A stretch of 18,702 bases of DNA, from NCBI GenBank assembly GCA_946892075.1, contig CAMPNZ010000029.1:1-18702 (forward strand). The letters are read 5' to 3'. The stretch is from an uncultured Coriobacteriales bacterium (GTDB taxonomy: Bacteria; Actinomycetota; Coriobacteriia; Coriobacteriales; Eggerthellaceae). Of the stretch, positions 13,540-18,702 are shown one piece after another. Every line of letters begins with the position of its first letter. Position 1 is the stretch's first letter. The notes below the pieces were generated by a model, which saw only the letters and a program-made list of their open reading frames with translations, made no database searches and had not been told where the DNA came from. The position numbers were made by a program, and so were the translations under genes.

Positions 13540-14451
13540 ATGTGGTACTTGAATATACTTTTCGGCTTTTTCGTGGGAATTGCGTCGGGCTTGCTGGGCA
13601 TTGGCGGTGGTGGTCTTTTAGTAACGTTGCTGCGTGTGGTAGGGGGAATGCCTGCTCTTGAATGCACGGGAACGGCCCTGTTCACGGTTATTCCGACGTC
13701 TGTTTCGGGCGTTGTTACACACGCGCGCCACAAAACTTCCTGCGTGCTGCTGGGCGTTCTTATGGGATGCGGCGGCGCGTGCAGTGCGCCCGTGGGAGTG
13801 CTGCTTGCAACGCATTCTCCCGACTGGCTGATTATGACAACTGCGGCGCTGGTGATAGGGCTTTCAGCGGTGAAAATGTTCCAAAAAGCGGCTGTTCTTT
13901 CGCGGGAACGTAAGCGTGCGGAACGGTTGGACGAATCAGAAGGCACGAACGCGGCGTGCGTTGGTGCGGCAGCAGGCGCCGACGCGTCACCTTGCACAGC
14001 GCCAATTCCCCACGCGTCGCCCATTGATGAGCGTGCATCTTCAACAGCGCTACACAGCCGCCCGCAGCATCGCCGCTTTTCCGTGCGCACGGTTGTCATT
14101 GCGCTGGTGATAGGCCTGATAGCAGGGCTGGCTTCGGGTTACGTTGGCGTAGGCGGCGGTTTTGTGATGGTACCGCTGATGATAGCGTTTCTGAACATAA
14201 AACCTTCGCTGGCGTCGGGAACGTCGCTGGTTGCCGTTATGATTTTGGCGGTGCCGGGCGTGATTACGCAATTCGTGCTTGGCAACGTGAACGTGCTGGT
14301 AGGAGTGCTGTTGGCGCTTGGCTCAATTCCCGGTGCCGTGGTGGGCGCGCGCCTGGTAACGATATTGCCTGAGCGCATGATAAGTCTGCTGTTCGGGATA
14401 TTTCTTCTTTTGGCGGCAGTTGGTTTAGTGGTAAGGGAACTGCTGGTGTAA
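13540..14451 (+). CDS. TauE/SafE-family sulfite/organosulfonate exporter-like permease
   Basis: The 303-residue integral membrane protein has two homologous halves. Each opens with the family's glycine-rich helix: VGIASGLLGIGGGGLLVTLL (12-31) and IAGLASGYVGVGGGFVMVPLM (194-214). Several further hydrophobic helices bring the total to about eight. Members move sulfite, sulfoacetate, taurine-derived or other small anions across the inner membrane; the substrate here is unknown. A long Arg- and Ala-rich cytoplasmic linker (about 118-182) joins the halves and is longer than usual. GGAGGT (13523-13528) is 11 bases before the ATG, a somewhat wide spacing. The gene probably shares a transcript with the glycosyltransferase 21 bases upstream. 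Confidence 0.92.
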   Translation: MWYLNILFGFFVGIASGLLGIGGGGLLVTLLRVVGGMPALECTGTALFTVIPTSVSGVVTHARHKTSCVLLGVLMGCGGACSAPVGVLLATHSPDWLIMTTAALVIGLSAVKMFQKAAVLSRERKRAERLDESEGTNAACVGAAAGADASPCTAPIPHASPIDERASSTALHSRPQHRRFSVRTVVIALVIGLIAGLASGYVGVGGGFVMVPLMIAFLNIKPSLASGTSLVAVMILAVPGVITQFVLGNVNVLVGVLLALGSIPGAVVGARLVTILPERMISLLFGIFLLLAAVGLVVRELLV

Positions 14452-14464
14452 ACTGCTGAAAGGC

Positions 14465-14573
14465 GCACCGCGCCGCGAGGGAAGCCCCGCACCTGCGCCG
14501 CAAGGGAAGAGCTACATCTCGCGTTGGAGCGCACGCACGCACCGCGCCGCGAGGGAAGCCCCGCACCTGCGCC
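14465..14573. repeat. 35-bp perfect direct repeat ahead of the histidine kinase gene
   Basis: A 35-base unit starting GCACCGCGCCGCGAGGG occurs at 14465-14499 and again, unchanged, at 14539-14573, 74 bases apart start to start. The 39 bases between are unrelated. The rest of the 209-base gap to 14660 is a C-rich, G-poor run (14574-14635) like the blocks ahead of dnaK and the glycosyltransferase gene. No clear terminator or promoter is seen. Confidence 0.92.
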
Positions 14574-14660
14574 CGCAAGCGCTACCAGCGCAACCGCCGC
14601 TCCCGCGCCCGCCCGTGATCCCGCACCTCCCGCGCAGCAAAGCACATGGTAAGGACACCT

Positions 14661-16019
14661 ATGACATTTGGCAAAAAACGAGCTCGTTCCATAACATCGG
14701 AAGCAATTCTTGGCATTCTTGCTGCAGCATCGGGTTGCGCGCTGGTGTCGCTTAACCTCATGCGCGTCGAAGAGCTGCACTTTCACCTTATTGCGCTTAT
14801 CGTGTTCGCCCTGTCATTTATGAGCTTTATCCGTCTGCTGATGGACCCCGACTCTATACGCGCTGTTCAAAGCAATTCTGTGTTGCGCATTGCAAGCGAA
14901 ACGCTGGAATATCTTGCCGATGGCCTTGATACGAACTCCGCGCAAAAAGTGTGCGACCTGCTGTTGCCTGAAACGGCGGCAATTGCGGTTGCTATTACCG
15001 ACAACAACAACATTTTGGGGTACGCGGGATACACCGACGGCAATAGCATTCAGGGACGCAAAATTCGCACTACTGCTACGCATCTTACCCTCAGCGATGG
15101 CAAAGTGCGCGTTCTGCATTCTGCTGAAGAAATTGGACTGCCCCACAATTCCCATATTCGAGCTGCGATTATTGTGCCGCTTGTGGTGGCGCATCGCATT
15201 GCTGGCACGCTGAAATTCTACTATCGCACGCCGCTGCACATGAGCCAAACGCAAGAATCGATGGCGTCGGGCTTTGCCGAGCTTATCTCTACGCAAATGG
15301 CGGCTGCGGCGCTCGAGGAAAAAACGCGCCTGGCAACAAGCATGGAACTAAAGGCGCTCCAGGCCCAGATAAACCCCCATTTCTTGTTCAACACCATCAA
15401 CACTATTAGCTCGCTTATCCGCACGAACCCAACGCAAGCGCGCGTGCTGTTGCGCGATTTTGCTGTGTTTTACCGCCGCGCTTTGGAAGATTCCGCCGAT
15501 CTTATTGAGCTTGACCGCGAAATTTCGCAAGTGAAGCGCTATCTGTCGTTTGAAATTGCCCGCTTTGGCGAAGAACGCTTGTGTCTGGAAGTGCGCATCG
15601 ACCCTGAACTTGAGTTTTGTATGGTGCCTTCGTTTATGATTCAGCCGTTGGTCGAGAATGCCGTTCGCCACGGAATGCCTGCCACCGGGCGCCTTACGAT
15701 TACCATCATCGCGAAAAACATCAACGATGACGTGCACATTTTCGTGAACGACAATGGCGTTGGCATGAGCAAACAGCGCCTGGCCACCATCATGCATCCC
15801 GAATGTAGCACGGGGCTTGGCATTGCCGTGAAAAATGTGTCCGACCGTATGCGCAGCTATTTTGGCCCCGATGCGCACATGAGTATCAAAAGTATCGAAG
15901 GCTGCGGCACGACGGTGCATTTTTGTTTGGGAGCGCTTGAACGACGAGGCGATATGCTTTATCCTCCTACGTATAAATTGCTTGAAGAAGCACAGGTGTC
16001 TAAACCTGTTTCTCATTAG
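14661..16019 (+). CDS. LytS/YehU-type sensor histidine kinase with GAF-like domain
   Basis: The 452-residue protein has two N-terminal membrane helices (about 14-34 and 42-60) and a GAF-like sensor region (about 75-215, with AAIAVAITDNNNILGYAGY and RAAIIVPLVVAHRIAGTLKFYY). The His_kinase domain of the LytS family has ALQAQINPHFLFNTINTIS with phospho-acceptor H240. The HATPase domain shows the N box LVENAVRHG (330-338), G1 DNGVGM (364-369) and G2 GLGIAV (385-390). Such kinases normally pair with LytTR response regulators and sense cell-envelope or metabolite signals, but no regulator gene adjoins. AAGGA (14651-14655) favours ATG 14661 over the in-frame ATG 14646, which has no RBS and would place the RBS inside the gene. 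The methyltransferase-like gene follows after eight bases. Confidence 0.92.
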   Translation: MTFGKKRARSITSEAILGILAAASGCALVSLNLMRVEELHFHLIALIVFALSFMSFIRLLMDPDSIRAVQSNSVLRIASETLEYLADGLDTNSAQKVCDLLLPETAAIAVAITDNNNILGYAGYTDGNSIQGRKIRTTATHLTLSDGKVRVLHSAEEIGLPHNSHIRAAIIVPLVVAHRIAGTLKFYYRTPLHMSQTQESMASGFAELISTQMAAAALEEKTRLATSMELKALQAQINPHFLFNTINTISSLIRTNPTQARVLLRDFAVFYRRALEDSADLIELDREISQVKRYLSFEIARFGEERLCLEVRIDPELEFCMVPSFMIQPLVENAVRHGMPATGRLTITIIAKNINDDVHIFVNDNGVGMSKQRLATIMHPECSTGLGIAVKNVSDRMRSYFGPDAHMSIKSIEGCGTTVHFCLGALERRGDMLYPPTYKLLEEAQVSKPVSH

Positions 16020-16027
16020 GGGGGAAT

Positions 16028-17023
16028 ATGCAAGCACATACCGAAACCAGCGACGATACGCGCGCCGAAACCAGTGCCGCAACCCGTGCCGAAACCAGCG
16101 CCACAACTCGTGCCGAAACCAGCGCCGAAACCAGCACCGCAACCCGTGCCGAAACCAGCGACGATACGCGCGCCGAAACCAGCACCGTAACTCGTGCCGA
16201 AATCAGCGACGACACTCGTGCCGCCATTCGCGCTGCCATCCGCGCACCTTTGCCGCGTTCCGTTCTGCGCGATTTCTACGATGAACAGTATCAACGCATG
16301 GCCGCGCGCAAAACGCCTGCGGGCGCGTGTCGCTTGCCCTTTCCCTCGAACGATATAAAATCGGCGCACGTGTTGGACGTGCAATGCCGCGGCGCGAAGG
16401 GCGTGTGCTGTTTGGCCGATAAAGTGGGAAAGCACGGTTTTGTGTGGGGCGTCGATGCGTCTTTCCAAAACATCCAGTATGCACGCAGCAAAGCCCCCGC
16501 GTATTTGCAGCGCAGCCATCTTCCCGCGTCGATGGTGCACTTTTCGTGCGCGTATCCCGAGCTTCTCTACGAACAGTGCGCTGAACAGCTGTTACACGCC
16601 AACGCTATGCCCTTTAATTTTGTGTTTGCCAGCGCCAGCTTGAATGTGTGCTACAAGCTGACGTGCGTCTTGCAGCAAATTCGTGCCGTGCTGGCACCGG
16701 GTGGTGTGTTTGTGTTCGACGCTGTGTTGTGCAAAACGCCGCTTTCAAGCCAGCAGCGCGTTGTGGCGCGCTACGAGGGAGACCAGTTCAACGCTGCATT
16801 AACGTATGAAGAACTGGAAGATAAGCTGCTTCGTTGCGGTTTTACGCATGTGGAAGTGTCCGGGCGTGAAGCGCTGTCGGTGCCCGCATCCGTGGCGTCG
16901 GCAGCTGGGCGGGCTGCATCCGCGGCGTCGGCATCTGGGCAAACTGCATTCTCATCTGGTCGCAAGGCTCCCGCACCTGTGTGGTATCGCGCCGTTGTGC
17001 AAGCATTCACAACACGCTCATAG
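16028..17023 (+). CDS. Divergent SAM-methyltransferase-fold protein (ArsM-like layout) flanked by peptide repeats
   Basis: The 331-residue product has three parts. Residues 6-64 are tandem octapeptides of AETSxxTR type. Residues 75-285 resemble class I methyltransferases in the ArsM layout: RDFYDEQYQ (81-89), HVLDVQCRGAKGVCCLADKVG (114-134), FVWGVDASFQNIQYAR (138-153), LQQIRAVLAPGGVFVFDAVL (215-234) and a final EELEDKLLRCGFTHVEV helix-strand. Residues 287-315 hold two Ala/Ser decapeptides. The motif I loop normally reads DxGxGxG but here is DVQCRGA, which lacks the usual glycines, so SAM binding may be altered or lost. The cysteines expected for arsenite binding are not all in place. AGGGGGG (16018-16024) overlaps the kinase stop and is only three bases from ATG. 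The family is judged by eye; the function is open. Confidence 0.75.
   Translation: MQAHTETSDDTRAETSAATRAETSATTRAETSAETSTATRAETSDDTRAETSTVTRAEISDDTRAAIRAAIRAPLPRSVLRDFYDEQYQRMAARKTPAGACRLPFPSNDIKSAHVLDVQCRGAKGVCCLADKVGKHGFVWGVDASFQNIQYARSKAPAYLQRSHLPASMVHFSCAYPELLYEQCAEQLLHANAMPFNFVFASASLNVCYKLTCVLQQIRAVLAPGGVFVFDAVLCKTPLSSQQRVVARYEGDQFNAALTYEELEDKLLRCGFTHVEVSGREALSVPASVASAAGRAASAASASGQTAFSSGRKAPAPVWYRAVVQAFTTRS
16043..16219 (+). repeat. 24-bp minisatellite coding AETSxxTR octapeptides
   Basis: Codons 6-64 form seven octapeptide units (ETSDDTR, AETSAATR, AETSATTR, AETSTATR, AETSDDTR, AETSTVTR, AEISDDTR) with one extra half unit, AETS, between the third and fourth. Nucleotide copies are nearly identical (GCCGAAACCAGC core). 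The half unit keeps frame at 12 bases, as expected from slippage or unequal exchange under selection for an open frame. Confidence 0.9.
16886..16945 (+). repeat. Two tandem 30-bp units near the methyltransferase-like C-terminus
   Basis: Units at 16886-16915 and 16916-16945 differ at a few bases and encode ASVASAAGRA and ASAASASGQT (residues 287-306). A third, decayed partial unit (AFSSGRKAPA) follows. Like the N-terminal array, the array is in frame and lies just outside the folded core. Confidence 0.75.
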
Positions 17024-17066
17024 GGTGGTTCATGGTACGGTAGTTCGATTTATGTTGAAGTGCCTG

Positions 17067-17159
17067 TTGAGGACGCTGTTTGTTCTTTGTAACTATATGG
17101 CTACAACTATAACAATGCTTATATAAATTTTAAGGTTTATAAGGTACAATAATACCTTA
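17067..17159 (+). promoter_or_regulatory. AT-rich promoter region with a palindrome upstream of the surface-protein gene
   Basis: The 174-base gap (17024-17197) becomes markedly AT-rich. The clearest element is a perfect inverted repeat, TAAGGTA (17140-17146) and TACCTTA (17153-17159), around CAATAA. It contains TACAAT (17145-17150), a good -10 match, so a bound regulator could cover the -10 box. A second candidate is TTGAGG (17067-17072) with TAACTA (17090-17095) at 17 bases. I cannot choose between them. No clear terminator for the upstream gene is visible. Confidence 0.4.
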
Positions 17160-17197
17160 CGCGTATAGAGAGAAGTGCAGAGATAGGATATAGAGAT

Positions 17198-18702
17198 ATG
17201 GCTCAACATAAACAGCAGAAACGAAGCAAAAAGAACGCTCCAAAACATGCACGTGTATCTGACGTTTCGAAAAACAGCCCCTCATTAGGCGTTGTTGCGT
17301 CAGTTGCATTGGCATCAACGCTGGCTATTGCTCCATTTTCGGCTGCTCACGCCCTTGAAGCCGTTGCGCCTCAAGCGCCTGACACCCCCGATAATGCGTC
17401 AACGCCTCAATCCAAAGCGCCTGCCAAGGCAGCAGCGCCACACACGAAACAGGTTTCGTTTGCGGTGAGCAATTCTGCTTCAAGCGCGCTACCAGCGCTT
17501 TCTGTTTTTGCTGTGGAAACGAAAACGCCTTCTCCTAAAGACCCACGCATGGCCAAAGCAGTTGCGGAATTGCGCTCTGCGGTAACGAGTGCGTCTGGTG
17601 GACCGGCCGCGTCCACGCTAGCAACAGGCTCGCAACCCGCGGCAGGCGCGCAACCCGCACCAGGCTCGCAACCCGCGTCAGGCTCGCGACCCGCGTCAAG
17701 CTCGCAACCCGCTTCAACACCCGGTGCAGGCGACACCTCGTCTTCTTCACCCAGCACTCCTACCGGCGCGCCAGATGCTTCAACCAACAATAACGCGGTT
17801 ATCAAGCCTAACACCAAAAACTCCGAAGCCAACACGCAAGATGTGGCAAACAGCCAGGTAAAACGCGAAGAAGACAAACAGAAAACGTATACGTTTACAG
17901 TTTCCTATTGCGTTGAAGGCTATCACCAAAAACAGTTGTTTCAGCCTACGGAATTTACCTTTACCGATGACGAGCTTACCAAAATTAGCGATCCCCATGG
18001 TGAGGGCTTGTATATTCCTGTGAAGGAAACGAAAGGCTACAAGGCGCAGCGTGGCAACTACATTAAAGATGGGGACAAATACGTTCTTGATACCAAAAAA
18101 GATGCTTCGGTGCAGTCGTACATCAAAATCGATCGCACGCTTGTTGAAGCGAATATCAACAACATTACGTCCACGGACACGAATAAAATTGCTCACTACG
18201 TTATTGAGTATCGCCCTAAGACGATTACCTACTATGTTCGCCACATGCTTCAAGATCCTAAGAATCCCGACAAATTTACGGAGTATACGCACGTCAGCGA
18301 TATCATTGACCATAACAATGAAAACATTCACGTAAGCAAAACGAAGGGCGTCGTTGGGCAAAGTTTGTATGCGCAACCAATCAACATCGAAGGGTATTCG
18401 CCCGAGCCAAATTTGGTAAATTCGCCTATTCCCGATGACGACGATTACGTTGATGCCGATGCGGATGATCCAAGCAGCGCGAACACCAAAAAGAAACATT
18501 TGGTGCTTGAACTGCGCTATTTGTTGAATAAGCACGAAGTTTCGTATGACACGCAGGGTGGCACCGCAATTCAGTCAAAGACCTTTTACTATGGCATGAA
18601 AGTTGATGCTGTTCCAGAGCCTACGCGTAAGGGATATAAATTTGATGGCTGGACGCGCGAAACACCTAACAAAACCGCAGCAGATGTTAACTCCTCTACA
18701 CC
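17198..18702 (+). CDS. Large secreted surface protein with MucBP-like and InlB/Flg_new-type repeats (partial, 3' end outside window)
   Basis: The frame is open for 501 codons to the window edge with no stop. AGGA (17185-17188) lies nine bases before the ATG. A long basic n-region (MAQHKQQKRSKKNAPKHAR) and hydrophobic core (about 30-47) ending AHA form a Gram-positive export signal with likely cleavage after residue 52. A Pro/Ala/Ser-rich stalk follows to about 200, including five hexapeptide repeats. Two segments of about 110 residues (229-340, 343-445), with VSYCVEGYHQK, AHYVIEYRPKTITYYVRH and LVLELRYLLNKHEVSYDT, resemble MucBP-like beta modules. Residues 449-485, SYDTQGG through GYKFDGWTRE, match the InlB B-repeat / Listeria-Bacteroides repeat. 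It is probably a cell-wall adhesin, whose sorting signal would lie beyond the window. Antisense open frames here are shadows. Confidence 0.88.
   Translation, partial: MAQHKQQKRSKKNAPKHARVSDVSKNSPSLGVVASVALASTLAIAPFSAAHALEAVAPQAPDTPDNASTPQSKAPAKAAAPHTKQVSFAVSNSASSALPALSVFAVETKTPSPKDPRMAKAVAELRSAVTSASGGPAASTLATGSQPAAGAQPAPGSQPASGSRPASSSQPASTPGAGDTSSSSPSTPTGAPDASTNNNAVIKPNTKNSEANTQDVANSQVKREEDKQKTYTFTVSYCVEGYHQKQLFQPTEFTFTDDELTKISDPHGEGLYIPVKETKGYKAQRGNYIKDGDKYVLDTKKDASVQSYIKIDRTLVEANINNITSTDTNKIAHYVIEYRPKTITYYVRHMLQDPKNPDKFTEYTHVSDIIDHNNENIHVSKTKGVVGQSLYAQPINIEGYSPEPNLVNSPIPDDDDYVDADADDPSSANTKKKHLVLELRYLLNKHEVSYDTQGGTAIQSKTFYYGMKVDAVPEPTRKGYKFDGWTRETPNKTAADVNSST
17624..17713 (+). repeat. Five tandem 18-bp units coding xGSQPA hexapeptides
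   Basis: Codons 143-172 encode TGSQPA, AGAQPA, PGSQPA, SGSRPA and SSSQPA from 18-base units with a GGCTCGCAACCCGC core. The array lies in the stalk between the signal peptide and the first folded module, where length change would move the binding domains relative to the cell wall. Confidence 0.9.

Noticed and set aside
14646..14660. Upstream ATG for the histidine kinase
   Set aside because: No ribosome binding site precedes it, and AAGGA lies between it and ATG 14661.
15348..16142. 264-codon minus-strand frame opposite the kinase gene, and minus-strand frames opposite the AETSxxTR repeats
   Set aside because: Antisense shadows of a clearly conserved kinase and of a 24-bp repeat; no RBS and no recognisable protein.
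16028..17023. Calling the gene arsM (arsenite methyltransferase)
   Set aside because: The motif order is similar, but the SAM loop is degenerate, not all arsenic-binding cysteines are in place, and no ars genes adjoin.
17407..18535. Minus-strand frames opposite the surface-protein gene (156 and 251 codons)
   Set aside because: The + strand is open for all 501 codons with RBS, signal peptide and recognisable repeat modules; the antisense frames lack these.

Overview
The window looks like part of a chromosome from a high-GC Gram-positive (Actinobacteria/Actinomycetota), most likely a mid-GC anaerobic lineage such as Coriobacteriia/Eggerthellaceae. The order dnaK-grpE-dnaJ-hspR-clpB, with a MerR-type HspR repressor and a HAIR-like operator in place of CIRCE/HrcA, is an actinobacterial signature. 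The placement below phylum is inference from gene content and base composition, not a search result. All genes called lie on the + strand. I see no tRNA, rRNA, IS element, phage gene or CRISPR array.

Region 1 (1-812): the last codons of an upstream gene, a tiny single-pass membrane protein, a strong intrinsic terminator (405-444), a C-rich repetitive non-coding block (498-660), then the heat-shock promoter with a HAIR-like operator over its -35 box.

Region 2 (813-8053): the chaperone operon. DnaK, GrpE (with a long His-rich N-terminal extension), a zinc-finger-less DnaJ, HspR and ClpB together form a protein-folding and disaggregation machine. The repressor is encoded inside the operon it should control. 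hspR is preceded by four tandem copies of a 10-bp unit that each carry a Shine-Dalgarno-like AGGA. A bidirectional hairpin terminator closes the operon.

Region 3 (8054-12007): a 46-codon membrane peptide three bases ahead of a TrkH-type K+ channel subunit, then a secreted or membrane-anchored protein with an OB-like domain whose stop codon overlaps the GTG start of the ribosome-assembly GTPase RsgA.

Region 4 (12008-17023): a GT-A glycosyltransferase, a TauE/SafE-type anion exporter, a LytS/YehU-type sensor histidine kinase with no adjacent response regulator, and a divergent SAM-methyltransferase-fold protein of ArsM-like layout flanked by peptide repeats. Their shared role is unknown.

Region 5 (17024-18702): an AT-rich promoter region with a palindrome, then the first 501 codons of a large secreted surface protein that runs off the window, with a signal peptide, Pro/Ser repeats, MucBP-like segments and an InlB/Flg_new-type repeat.

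A theme across the window is repeated expansion of short GC-rich direct repeats. These occur between genes (498-660, 4851-4890, 12127-12180, 14465-14573) and in frame inside genes (dnaJ, rsgA, the methyltransferase-like gene, the surface protein). No clearly new defence or mobile system is visible. The best candidates for new biology are the repeat-laden leaders, the His-rich GrpE, the TrkH-linked micropeptide and the altered methyltransferase-like protein.
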